Positions 39,001-46,716 of a stretch of 64,000 bases of DNA are shown one piece after another. The stretch is from Pseudoclavibacter sp. AY1F1 (GTDB lineage: Bacteria > Actinomycetota > Actinomycetes > Actinomycetales > Microbacteriaceae). Position 1 is the first letter of the stretch. The number at the start of each line of letters is the position of its first letter. The stretch spans positions 372,001 to 436,000 of the forward strand of contig NZ_PSTQ01000003.1 of the NCBI RefSeq assembly GCF_002931075.1, read 5' to 3'. The notes below the pieces were generated by a model. It was not told where the DNA came from. It ran no database searches and saw only the letters and a program-made list of their open reading frames with translations. The position numbers and the translations under genes are program-made.

Positions 39001-41481
39001 GCTGGATCCGAGTTGGATGCGCCCCGTGGCCTGCGGTGCGGCGTCCGTGTACGCCGCGACCTGCACGCCGTTGATCGAGGCCGTGTAAGTGTCGGCGGCG
39101 ACGGTCACGGCGATGGTGTTCCAGACGCCGGCGCCAGCGTTGAACGCGACCTCCGCGTTGCCCGCCACCGTGCCGGTGGCAAGTGTCGTGCCGTAGCGGG
39201 TGAAGGTCCACGCTCCGGTGGGCTCGACCTTGAGCTCGGCTGCCGAGACGTTCTGCCCGTTCGCCGTGCCGCCCTGCTCTCGGGCACCGATGGTGGCGTA
39301 CTGCGCTCCCGCGGCCTCGAACAGCACGTCGGTCGATGCCGTGTAGTTCGCCCAGCGGGCGTCACCGATCGTCGTCTTGGGGTCGCCGCTGTTCCAGGCG
39401 CCGCCCGCCATGCCAGGGCCCACCTGCTGCCTGAGCACGCGGCCGTGTGCAGCATCGGCGGTGGCAACCGACTCGAATGCGCCGTTGGTGTCGTTCGTGT
39501 AGCGGGGGGTCACGCCCTGGTCTTCTGGCTGCAAGGCTGGCGTTCCGTTCGGCTTCCCCTTGGCGCCGCGGCTGTCCAGGAACGACTCCCCGGAGTCGAC
39601 GAGCGCTCCGGTGGCCGGGTCGTAGCCGCTGATGTTGCCGGCGCTGGCGTAGTCGAAGTCGTCGGCATAGAGCACCTCGTCGTCGGTGACCCCATTCTGG
39701 GAACCGGTCGGGTCGGTGTCGAGGACGTCGCGGCCGCCGTCCTGGTCGGTGTATTCGGGGGACGTCGGCAGCGAGCTCGCGTAGCCGTCCTTGGGGGTGA
39801 GGGTGCCATCGGCCGCTGCCGTCGCCTGGTCCAGCGTCGTGAGCGTCAGGGACGACCACGGCTTGACCTCGACGGTATAGAGCCCGTCTCCGTCCGGCGA
39901 GATCTCGCCGATGGGCTTGAGGTAGTTGTCGTTGTAGGCCTGCCCGGCATCCGCGGCGCGCGTCTCCCAGAGCTCGGCCGTGCGGTCTGCGCCGATGGCC
40001 ATGTCCTTCGCCGTGATGCGGTAGCTCTTCGTGAAGCTGCTGTCGTTGATGATGACGGTCGAGAAGTCGCTGGCATCGGGAGCCGCCAGGGTCGTGTAGG
40101 ACGCCCGGCCGAGACGGGCACCGTCTGGCGGGTTGCCCTTCCCGAGCTCGCTGTCTGACGCCTGCGGGATGGCACGCCAGATGCCGGCGGTGTTGTCGTC
40201 GTTCTCCCAGCCGAGCTTCGCGAACTTGGTGAACTGCTCGATCATGGCGAGGCCGCCGTCGTAGTACAGCCAGCCGGACCACGGGTCGCGGGCGCTCACG
40301 AGCTCCTTCGAGGAGTACTGGAACCCGTCGTAGAACGAGCCGATCGCGGGTTGGAAGATGTTGAGGGTACGGCGGGACTCGTCGAACCCGGTCGTGACCC
40401 AGTTGCCCATCTCGAGCGCGCTGTTCGGACCGCCGAATCCGGTGCCCGTTCTGCCCTGCTCGTCACTGTTGGTGTTGTTCGGCCGGTCGGCCGAGTTGGA
40501 GAACGTGGACTGGCCCTCCGAGTTCCACACCTCCTTGTCGAGCTCCTCGGCCACCTTCTTGAGGTTGCCGGCGCTGTCGTCGGCGCTCGAGTAGTGGAAG
40601 CCCACGACGTCCACTGCGTCACGCAGCGACGAATCGGTGGGGGACATCATCTCGTTGCCGAAGGACACGGGAGGGGTTCCGACCGTGTCGGCGGCGACCG
40701 TCTCGATGGATCGGTAGAGGTCCCGCTCTTCGTCCGAGGCGAAGCCGCTGTTCGGGTCTGCCGAGCTGGTGCCCTCGTAGCCCTTCTCGTCGCCGCGGAG
40801 CCAGCCGGAGAAGTCCTTGTACAGCTGGATCTCGGGGGTCCTCGTCTCGTTCGCGTCTGGGTTGATCGAGTCGACCATGATCCCGTATTCGCGGTAGGCG
40901 GCGAGCACGGTGTTCTTGAACCAGATGTACTGCGCGGCGTGGTCGGTGGCCCAGGCCGGCCGGTTCCAGCGCAGGATGCTGACGTGCACGTCGCCGTGCG
41001 CGACGAGCTGCGCGTCGGCTGCGAGCTGGAAGCCTGGCTCGCGCTTCACGTTGGGGTACTCGTCGCGCGTGCGCATCGTCGACGGGTTCGGTCCCGTGGA
41101 GGTGTTGCGGTCGTTGCCCATCTCGATCTTGATGGTGTTCATGATCGGGCGGTCGCCCCCGAACAGCGTCTCGATCAGCTCCCAGTACTTCTCGGGATGC
41201 TGCGCCTTGTAGTCGAGGAGCAAGGCGCTCGTCGAGTTGGCCGTGAGGACGCCGAAGCCCTTGAACGTGAGTCCGTTCACGTTCTCGGCGGCGTTCGCGA
41301 CGTCTGCGCCGTCGATGGTCACCGAGACAGGGTCCGCTCCTGCCGCGTAAGCGGGTGTCGGGGCGACGAGCACCGGTGCGAGCATCGCCGCAGCCGTCGC
41401 CGCGATGAGTGCCAGACTCATCCGCCTCCTGCGACTCCGTGGCGTGCTGGCGACTCGATCGAGCCTCTGGTCCTGAGGCAT
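36019..41481 (-). CDS. Secreted multidomain glycoside hydrolase, GH59 (galactocerebrosidase)-like
   Basis: A 1,820-residue exported enzyme. Residues 1-46 are a signal peptide (basic start, ALIAATAAAMLAPVLVA, cut near AYA). About 70-560 is the catalytic barrel and beta part: NTIKIEMGNDRNTSTGPNPS aligns with the GALC strand followed by its E-P-S-H-like loop, the likely acid/base is Glu212 (DANET), and the nucleophile is Glu322 in EVWNSEGQSTFS, like GALC WSSEDFST. Then come a LamG/DUF1080-like sheet (about 620-870), a carbohydrate-binding-like part, two repeated sugar-binding-like units (FIDSGSSGSA and FIDAGTNGVA), an FN3 domain, and two chitobiase C-terminal-like modules (NLWWGENGS and NLWWGTNAT). 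It probably removes beta-galactose from glycans; the substrate is unknown. Confidence 0.78.
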   Translation of the reverse strand: MPQDQRLDRVASTPRSRRRRMSLALIAATAAAMLAPVLVAPTPAYAAGADPVSVTIDGADVANAAENVNGLTFKGFGVLTANSTSALLLDYKAQHPEKYWELIETLFGGDRPIMNTIKIEMGNDRNTSTGPNPSTMRTRDEYPNVKREPGFQLAADAQLVAHGDVHVSILRWNRPAWATDHAAQYIWFKNTVLAAYREYGIMVDSINPDANETRTPEIQLYKDFSGWLRGDEKGYEGTSSADPNSGFASDEERDLYRSIETVAADTVGTPPVSFGNEMMSPTDSSLRDAVDVVGFHYSSADDSAGNLKKVAEELDKEVWNSEGQSTFSNSADRPNNTNSDEQGRTGTGFGGPNSALEMGNWVTTGFDESRRTLNIFQPAIGSFYDGFQYSSKELVSARDPWSGWLYYDGGLAMIEQFTKFAKLGWENDDNTAGIWRAIPQASDSELGKGNPPDGARLGRASYTTLAAPDASDFSTVIINDSSFTKSYRITAKDMAIGADRTAELWETRAADAGQAYNDNYLKPIGEISPDGDGLYTVEVKPWSSLTLTTLDQATAAADGTLTPKDGYASSLPTSPEYTDQDGGRDVLDTDPTGSQNGVTDDEVLYADDFDYASAGNISGYDPATGALVDSGESFLDSRGAKGKPNGTPALQPEDQGVTPRYTNDTNGAFESVATADAAHGRVLRQQVGPGMAGGAWNSGDPKTTIGDARWANYTASTDVLFEAAGAQYATIGAREQGGTANGQNVSAAELKVEPTGAWTFTRYGTTLATGTVAGNAEVAFNAGAGVWNTIAVTVAADTYTASINGVQVAAYTDAAPQATGRIQLGSSFNFVQFDNLQIQALPGYTPYYTQIIDGMHQSSWSNTSTPVLEFDANWSHVNGQGMFEWQRTASKSTAKGAALSYSFTGTGLDIIGANPGTATLDVEVDGIPVVLGAPTWNAGSARTTFTLRGLANGAHTVDIKTANDTAINVDSVATISAVADSARVDTGALTEAVSTVAQLVEADYAPQSWAPFAAARTAAQAATADPVGYGLDVEGATAIEVRLASAADALTPKDVSADVTDLGSVAITAAERALPGSVTLSGTEEEVIWTAASNASAKTTGELATFTASGRTSEKTEAGVYQRISATVLVVPADLDYFIDSGSSGSAAGSAHAAAAAVSPNLRNETADQKWNGTSPGSTWGYSTAATALASGTPQDWGSSYVGADFNKPVTYHLTLPAGSYNVVGVQAPRAGLTTNLSAKLAANGETVSKTAVSTGSATPIAQTLTLDEEAVVQLEFGTNGTSGYNARLALVYVQTLPRDLGVQGVLGTDDPLPETVMVADAERAVTWEPAAHEQARTEYETITAHGRLDESDAPVVAQFEIVPTGLVYFIDAGTNGVASPQYAAVSAAVDGLRNDKVDQVSTSAEQWGHVADGMKLKTGTDIKDKYSTGLYQDTTKLSYRLPLEAGTYTLTGGFTEWWNLSRTLYQTVSVNGTELAKGSIPLSGSTPKLSAGLTFTLSEAATVDYLVTNEGAGGEKPVISWLAVADETLPGTPQNPVAAQADSSSITVSWDDLTDTGAGFTGYRVYEAGGSEPVCEAAETSCTVTGLAPGSTHSYEVTGVNASGEGPRSAATAPVTLAEAPADDGATKAPGKGVLSSNDGWNTGLRDGEFQLTMNLWWGENGSIFRLYQDGQLVSATPLTMNSPAAQSAVVDIAGLKNGTYVFTGELVNSKGTTSTESLTVTVTNAAPGAPSLSSDNWDGDGNYSVTANLWWGTNATAYRFLENGVEVGAGTLTAASPAAQKAALQIEGRGPGQYSYTVEFINAAGTTVSTTHTVSVTK

Positions 41482-41595
41482 GTGCGCTCTCCGTTCTGTG
41501 CGCTGTCCGCGCGGGCTCGTTCGTTGAGTGCGCGGCGGGCACGACTGTGTGCTTCCGAGCTGATCTTGGAGGGGGCCCGGGGAAAAGACCAGCGA

Positions 41596-41611
41596 AACGA
41601 ACAGGATCGTT
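41596..41611. promoter_or_regulatory. Inverted repeat AACGA-N6-TCGTT
   Basis: Perfect 5-bp arms, with GTTCATG and GAACATG nearby, in the 180-bp gap between the divergent GH59-like gene and its regulator. A candidate operator for the regulator at 41662. Confidence 0.4.
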
Positions 41612-41661
41612 CATGCTCGACGCGAAGCGAACATGTCTGTACGCTCGGCTCCGTGGAAGAC

Positions 41662-42750
41662 ATGCCGCAGTTCGGCCTCACGCGACGCGAACGGATCCTC
41701 GGCGAACTCCGGCGCGCGGGCTCCGTCCGAGTGGCTGCGCTGGCTCGGCAGCTCGAGGTGTCCGAGCTCACGATTCGGCGCGACATCACGAACCTCTCCG
41801 ACCGTGGGCTTCTCACCAGGGTTCACGGCGGCGCGACCCTGCGGAGCCGCCTCGACACGTCGGTGCCCACCGTCGCCGCACGGGCGACCCCGATCCGCTT
41901 CCGGGTCGGCATGGTCACCCCGTCGCTGAGCTACTACTGGCCGCAGGTCATCGTCGGGGCTCGGGCGGCGGCCACCGACCTGGGCGTGCAGCTTGTGCTC
42001 CGCGGTGCCAGCTACTCCGTGGACGACCAGCGCCGTCAGATCTCCTCCCTCGTCGAATCGGGGGGTCTGCACGGGATCATCGCCGCACCGGAGACCAGTG
42101 GCCCTGACGGGTGGGCGCTCCTGCACTGGCTCGAGTCGCTTCCGGTGCCCGTCGTGCTCGCCGAGCGCCATGCCTCCTCTGTCGCCTCGCTGACCGGCCT
42201 GGAATGGGTCACCACAGACCATGCCTTCGGCGGTTCCCTCGCCGCCGAGCATCTGTCGGCGCTCGGGCACCGTCTGGTCGGCATCCTGACGTCGGCGGGC
42301 TCCCCGACCTCAGCGCAGCTCCGGCAGGGGTGGACCAGCGCGGTCAGGGAGCTCGGCCTCGAAACTGCTGTCGACGTCGACGCGAATCTCGACGCCATGG
42401 ACGGGCAGGCGAGGGAAGAGCTCATCGCCCGAGTGCTCGCCGACTGTCGCCGGGCTTCGGTGACCGCCCTGCTCATCCACTCGGACCCACAGGCGGTGCT
42501 CCTGCAGCAATACGCCCGCGACCACGGCTGGTCGATCCCCGACGACCTCGCCGTGATCGCCTACGACGATGAGGTTGCGCAGAACGCCGAGCCGCCCATC
42601 ACGGCGCTGCGTCCCCCGAAGCAGCACATCGGGCGCCTTGCTGTCGAGACCATGGCGTCGCGACTCGAAGAGGGCCCAAGCCGACCGGTTCAGCGCACGC
42701 GTATCCTTCCCGTGCTGTATGCGCGACGGTCAACTGCTGCCCTTTCCTGA
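41662..42750 (+). CDS. Regulator with DeoR-type HTH and LacI-type sugar-sensor domain
   Basis: A 362-residue protein. Residues about 5-60 are a DeoR/GntR-like helix-turn-helix (LTRRERILGELRRAGSVRVA and VSELTIRRDITNLSDRGLL). Residues 75-360 are a periplasmic-binding-like domain as in LacI proteins (VGMVTPSLSYYWPQVIVGAR, SGGLHGIIAAPETSGPDGWA, DDLAVIAYDDEVAQ). LacI proteins normally carry a LacI-type HTH with a hinge helix; here it is DeoR-like. It is divergent from the secreted glycoside hydrolase and probably represses it until a sugar binds. GTG at 41653 is an alternative start. Confidence 0.83.
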   Translation: MPQFGLTRRERILGELRRAGSVRVAALARQLEVSELTIRRDITNLSDRGLLTRVHGGATLRSRLDTSVPTVAARATPIRFRVGMVTPSLSYYWPQVIVGARAAATDLGVQLVLRGASYSVDDQRRQISSLVESGGLHGIIAAPETSGPDGWALLHWLESLPVPVVLAERHASSVASLTGLEWVTTDHAFGGSLAAEHLSALGHRLVGILTSAGSPTSAQLRQGWTSAVRELGLETAVDVDANLDAMDGQAREELIARVLADCRRASVTALLIHSDPQAVLLQQYARDHGWSIPDDLAVIAYDDEVAQNAEPPITALRPPKQHIGRLAVETMASRLEEGPSRPVQRTRILPVLYARRSTAALS

Positions 42751-42753
42751 TCG

Positions 42754-43311
42754 TCAGTGGCGGGTCCCCATCCCCATCGCCTGCTCGTGATCGATCAGCG
42801 CCTGCCGCACGGCGATATCGTCGGCGTGCCCGGCGAGCTTGCCGCTCGAGCGGACGATGCGATGCACCGGCACGAAGAGCCCGACGAGGCAGGCGCCGCA
42901 CGCGCTCGCGGCCGCGCGTGCGGCGCGTGGATGCCCAGCGATCGCGGCGACGTCGCCGTAGCTCGCGAGCGTTCCGGGCTCGACGAGCCTGGCCGCCTTC
43001 CACATCGCGCGGCGCAGTTCGGTGCCGTCCTGGTGGATGTCGATGGTCTCGAGCAGCGCGGGGTCGCCGTTGTCGTAGGCGCGGACTGCAGCGAGCGCCG
43101 GATCGGCGTCGGCGAGGGGACGCACCTCAAGGAGTTCCGATTGCCGGCCGAAGACGGAGTAGGCCAGGGAACTCGGGCTCCCGAATCCGGATGCGCGTAC
43201 AGTCTCCGAATCGTCGACCTTCACGATCGAGAAGGGTTCTCCGAGTAGCTCCACTCTGCCAAAGCGGAGAGTCCGGAAGGGGAGCGCGGACTCGTCGGGT
43301 GCATCAGCCAT
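42754..43311 (-). CDS. O6-alkylguanine-DNA alkyltransferase homologue lacking the catalytic Cys
   Basis: A 185-residue protein with the MGMT/Ogt fold: an N-terminal part, then ELRRAMWKAARLVEPGTLAS and YGDVAAIAGHPRAARAAASA. The active-site motif that should be P-C-H-R reads FVPVHRIVRSSGKLAGHADD: Val replaces Cys. The Arg finger (AARAAASA) region is kept. Alkyltransferase-like (ATL) proteins also lack Cys (usually P-W-H-R) and flag alkyl lesions for nucleotide excision repair, so a binding rather than repair role is likely. ATG at 43311. Convergent with the regulator by 3 bp. Confidence 0.8.
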   Translation of the reverse strand: MADAPDESALPFRTLRFGRVELLGEPFSIVKVDDSETVRASGFGSPSSLAYSVFGRQSELLEVRPLADADPALAAVRAYDNGDPALLETIDIHQDGTELRRAMWKAARLVEPGTLASYGDVAAIAGHPRAARAAASACGACLVGLFVPVHRIVRSSGKLAGHADDIAVRQALIDHEQAMGMGTRH

Positions 43312-43434
43312 GGACTGCACTCTGCCACGTTCGGAGAAGTCCAGGTCAGCACCGGGTATCCGGGATGCACTCATCGCTGGGAGTTGACTGAGCGACACCG
43401 GATAGGCTGGCAATGGCGCGTTCCAGGCTCTAAA

Positions 43435-43455
43435 CTTGAGTCATACCGACTCAAC
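43435..43455 (+). promoter_or_regulatory. HAIR element (HspR operator) before clpB
   Basis: CTTGAGT at 43435-43441, 7-nt spacer, ACTCAAC at 43449-43455. The actinobacterial HspR box is CTTGAGT-N7-ACTCAAG; 13 of 14 fixed positions match. It explains heat-shock control of the ClpB chaperone, whose ATG is 200 bp downstream. Confidence 0.8.
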
Positions 43456-43470
43456 TCTTGACGTCACATC

Positions 43471-43630
43471 GATCCCACTGAGTTTCGATCCCACTGAGTT
43501 TCGATCCCACTGAGTTTCGATCCCACTGAGTTTCGATCCCACTGAGTTTCGATCCCACTGAATTTCGATCCCACTGAATTTCGATCCCACTGAATTTCGA
43601 TCCCACTGAATTTCGATCCCACTGAGTCGG
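43471..43630 (+). repeat. Ten tandem 16-bp units between HAIR and clpB
   Basis: GATCCCACTGAGTTTC repeats at exact 16-bp steps (43471, 43487 up to 43615). Units 1-5 end AGTTTC, 6-9 end AATTTC, 10 ends AGTCGG. The array ends 24 bp before the clpB start and probably lies in the 5' untranslated region. Period 16 is not a codon multiple. The core TGAGT equals half of the HAIR box. The rest of the 343-bp gap, 43312-43434, shows no clear gene. Confidence 0.92.
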
Positions 43631-43654
43631 AAGCAACTTTCTCAAAGGAGCCCC

Positions 43655-45826
43655 ATGGCAAACATGCAAGGCGCTCAGGCACCAGACGAAGAGGCCAAGA
43701 GCGCACTCGAACAATACGGAATCAACCTCACCGACATCGCCCGCTCGGGCAAGCTCGACCCGGTCATCGGTCGTGACTCCGAGATCCGCCGAGTCAGCCA
43801 GGTCCTGACGAGGCGCACCAAGAACAACCCCGTCCTCATCGGCGAGCCCGGCGTCGGGAAGACATCGGTCGTCGAGGGGCTCGCGCAGCGCATCGTCGCG
43901 GGCGACGTCGCCGAGTCTCTCAAAGACAAGGAACTCGTGAGCCTCGACATGTCGGCGCTCATCGCCGGCGCCAAGTACCGAGGTGACTTCGAGGAGCGGC
44001 TCAAGGCTGTCCTCAAGGAGATCACCGAGTCTGACGGCCGCATCATCACCTTCATCGACGAGCTGCACACCCTCATGGGTGCAGGCGGCGGCGAGTCGAG
44101 CATCTCGGCCGCGAACATGCTCAAGCCCATGCTCGCTCGCGGCGAGCTGCGCCTCATCGGCGCGACCACGCTCGACGAGTACCGCCAGTTCATCGAGTCG
44201 GATGCGGCGCTCGAGCGGCGCTTCCAGCAGGTGTTCGTCGGAGAGCCGAGCGTCGAGGACTCGATCGCGATCCTCCGCGGCTTGAAGGAGCGGTACGAGG
44301 CTCACCACAAGGTCTCGATCGCCGACCAGGCGCTCGTTGCGGCGGCTGCGCTGTCGAACCGCTACATCACGGGGCGAAAGCTCCCGGACAAGGCGATCGA
44401 CCTGATCGACGAGGCCGCCTCGCGCCTCCGGATGGAGATCGACTCCTCGCCCGTCGAGGTCGACACCCTCCAGCGGCAGGTCGACCGGCTGCGCCTCGAG
44501 GAGCTTGCCCTCAAGAAGGAGCACGACGATGCGTCGAAGCAGCGGCTGGCCGCACTCCGCGCTGACCTCGACACCAAGAACGCGCGCCTCGGGGAGCTGA
44601 AGGCGCGCTGGAACGTGGAGCGTGCATCCCTCAATCGCATCGGCGAGTTGCGCGAGCAGCTCGACAACATCCGCATGCGCGCCGACCGGGCGCAGCGCGA
44701 GGGCAATCTCGAGCTCGCGTCGCGTCTCCTCTACGGCGAGCTGCCTGGCATCCAGAAGCAGCTGCACGAGGCGGAGGCAACGGAGGACGGCGGCCCGAAG
44801 CTCGTCAACGACCACGTCACGGCGGAGGACATCGCCGGAGTCGTCGCCGCGTGGACGGGAATTCCCGTCGGCAGGTTGTTGCAGGGCGAGATGGAGAAGC
44901 TCCTGCACCTCGAGGCCGAACTCGGCAAACGACTCGTCGGCCAGGAGAAGGCCGCGGCAACGGTGGCGGATGCGATCCGTCGCACCCGCGCAGGCATCGC
45001 TGACCCCGACCGCCCCACCGGTTCGTTCCTCTTCCTCGGCCCCACGGGGGTCGGCAAGACGGAGCTCGCGAGGGCGCTCGCCGAGCTGCTCTTCGACGAC
45101 GAGAAGGCGATGATCCGCATCGACATGTCGGAGTACGGAGAGAAGCACTCCGTCGCCAGGCTCGTCGGTGCCCCTCCCGGATATGTCGGCTACGAGCAGG
45201 GCGGGCAGCTCACCGAAGCCGTGCGGCGGAGGCCGTACTCCGTTGTGCTGTTCGACGAGGTCGAGAAGGCGCATCCGGAGGTCTTCGACATCCTCCTGCA
45301 GGTGCTCGACGACGGTCGCCTCACCGACGGCCAGGGTCGAACAGTCGACTTCCGCAACGTCATCCTCATTCTCACCTCCAACTTGGGCTCGCAGTTCCTC
45401 ATCGACCCGCTCCTCTCGCAGGAGCAGCGCGAGGACCGCGTGATGGCGGCCGTTCGGCAGTCGTTCAAGCCTGAGTTCGTGAACCGCCTCGACGACATCG
45501 TCGTGTTCAGTGCGCTCTCTCAGGACGAGCTCGCGCAGATCGTGGCGCTCTACATCGACCGCCTGCAGCGCAGGCTCGGCGAGCGTCGCCTCACGATCAA
45601 GGTCGACGACGACGCTCGCGCCTGGCTGGCCGAGCGCGGCTACGACCCGATTTACGGGGCGCGGCCGCTGCGACGTCTCATGCAACGCGAGATCGACGAC
45701 CGCCTCGCGCGGGCGCTCCTCGCGGGCACTGTCCGCGACGGCGACACCGTCTCGGTGGTCGTCGCAAGCGACGGCGACTCACTGAACGTGCAGTCGACGA
45801 CGCCTCACACGGCCGCGGTGGAGTAG
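43655..45826 (+). CDS. clpB: ClpB-type AAA+ disaggregase without the N domain
   Basis: A 723-residue chaperone that, with DnaK, pulls proteins out of aggregates. Nucleotide domain 1 begins [20 protein letters not shown] with Walker [10 protein letters not shown] (63-71) and Walker [11 protein letters not shown]. The coiled-coil M domain ([40 protein letters not shown]) is complete, so it is ClpB, not ClpC. Domain 2 has [14 protein letters not shown] and [14 protein letters not shown]. The 150-residue Clp-N substrate domain is missing. ATG at 43655 follows AAAGGAG. An HspR box and ten 16-bp repeats lie upstream. Confidence 0.93.
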   Translation: MANMQGAQAPDEEAKSALEQYGINLTDIARSGKLDPVIGRDSEIRRVSQVLTRRTKNNPVLIGEPGVGKTSVVEGLAQRIVAGDVAESLKDKELVSLDMSALIAGAKYRGDFEERLKAVLKEITESDGRIITFIDELHTLMGAGGGESSISAANMLKPMLARGELRLIGATTLDEYRQFIESDAALERRFQQVFVGEPSVEDSIAILRGLKERYEAHHKVSIADQALVAAAALSNRYITGRKLPDKAIDLIDEAASRLRMEIDSSPVEVDTLQRQVDRLRLEELALKKEHDDASKQRLAALRADLDTKNARLGELKARWNVERASLNRIGELREQLDNIRMRADRAQREGNLELASRLLYGELPGIQKQLHEAEATEDGGPKLVNDHVTAEDIAGVVAAWTGIPVGRLLQGEMEKLLHLEAELGKRLVGQEKAAATVADAIRRTRAGIADPDRPTGSFLFLGPTGVGKTELARALAELLFDDEKAMIRIDMSEYGEKHSVARLVGAPPGYVGYEQGGQLTEAVRRRPYSVVLFDEVEKAHPEVFDILLQVLDDGRLTDGQGRTVDFRNVILILTSNLGSQFLIDPLLSQEQREDRVMAAVRQSFKPEFVNRLDDIVVFSALSQDELAQIVALYIDRLQRRLGERRLTIKVDDDARAWLAERGYDPIYGARPLRRLMQREIDDRLARALLAGTVRDGDTVSVVVASDGDSLNVQSTTPHTAAVE

Positions 45827-45833
45827 GCGCAGA

Positions 45834-45881
45834 TTCGGCGCTGCCTTCAGCGGGGCCTTCGGCGCTGCCTTCAGAGGGGCC
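45834..45881. repeat. Tandem 24-bp duplication after clpB
   Basis: TTCGGCGCTGCCTTCAGmGG plus GGCC occurs twice (45834-45857, 45858-45881) with one base difference, between the clpB stop and its terminator. Confidence 0.85.
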
Positions 45882-45894
45882 GAGCCTCGAGCCG

Positions 45895-45954
45895 AAGAGT
45901 GAGCCAGATGCATCCTCCAATTCGCTGGAGCCTGCGTCCGGCTCACTCTTTTGC
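45895..45954 (+). terminator. Terminator of clpB with U-run
   Basis: AAGAGTGAGCC at 45895-45905 pairs with 45940-45950; further partial pairing extends inward, and TTTTG follows. One of the few classical rho-independent sites here. It is followed at 45958-46008 by a purine-only tract (one T at 45976). Confidence 0.75.
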
Positions 45955-46086
45955 GTTGAGGAGGAGGGGAGAAGGTGGGGGAGGAGGAGGAGGAGAAGGA
46001 GGAGAGGGCAACGCGCACGTCTCTGGTGGGTAACTCGGGCGCGTCGCGACAGGCGAGCATCCCCTGGCCCGCTTATCTTGAGCGGC

Positions 46087-46614
46087 ATGGAGCACCTGCG
46101 CTGGATACTGCCACTCATCGCCGCACCCGTCGTCGCCGTGCTGGGCATCGTCGGCGTCATCGCGCTGTCACTGCGGAGACTCACGTCGGCCCCTGTCGCG
46201 AGCGACGACATCATGGTGCTGTTCGGCCGCGACGCGTACCAGTTCTTCCTCGGAACGCTTGTTCCGCTCGTGCTGCTCCTCTTCATCGTCGGCCTGATCG
46301 CCTACGCCGTCTACGCGGTCGGCACGACATTCGGGTGGATCCGGCTCCGCGAGACGCCCCTCTTCAAGACCTGGACGCTGCCGTTGCTCTTCTCACCGGC
46401 CGTCGCGGTCATCACTTTCTTCGTCGTCGCGTTCATGCCGTTCGTTTCGGGTCCGAGCGAGGCGCTCGTGCCCGTCGTCAGCGCGCTCGGCGCGTTCATC
46501 GTGTGCCTCGCCATCGCCGGCGCCCTGTGGTTGCGCGAGACACTCGGTGCGCGCGCGAGCAGGCGAGCGGTGGATGCCGCACCGGCGACGGGCGAGGTCG
46601 GCGTCGCCGCCTGA
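46087..46614 (+). CDS. Hypothetical four-helix membrane protein
   Basis: A 175-residue protein with four hydrophobic helices: ILPLIAAPVVAVLGIVGVIA, FLGTLVPLVLLLFIVGLIAY, LPLLFSPAVAVITFFVVAFM and VVSALGAFIVCLAIAGALWL. The loop FGWIRLRETPLFKTWT is basic and likely cytoplasmic. No family motif recognised. TTG at 46078 is an alternative start. Next gene on the same strand is also a membrane protein, 102 bp away. Confidence 0.65.
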   Translation: MEHLRWILPLIAAPVVAVLGIVGVIALSLRRLTSAPVASDDIMVLFGRDAYQFFLGTLVPLVLLLFIVGLIAYAVYAVGTTFGWIRLRETPLFKTWTLPLLFSPAVAVITFFVVAFMPFVSGPSEALVPVVSALGAFIVCLAIAGALWLRETLGARASRRAVDAAPATGEVGVAA

Positions 46615-46716
46615 GCACTGTCCGGTTGCCGTGATTGAGGAGATCACTTCGCCTTCACGGCCGGTGGGGGAGTGCTGACCTGGTCGAACGTCGGTGGTCG
46701 GTCCTAACTTGGTTGG

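Noticed and set aside
42754-43311. Reading P-V-H-R as a frameshifted P-C-H-R
   Set aside because: The surrounding frame is continuous on both sides and the neighbouring codons match the family, so a real substitution is more likely than a frameshift.
43471-43630. CRISPR array
   Set aside because: Units are directly abutting with no spacers, unit is only 16 bp, and no cas genes are present.
43451-45685. Minus-strand frame of 744 codons antisense to clpB, including the 16-bp repeats as G-I-E-T-Q-W-D-R-type peptide
   Set aside because: It is the complement of a clear ClpB gene; the repeat period of 16 bp makes the peptide change frame and gives no protein repeat support.
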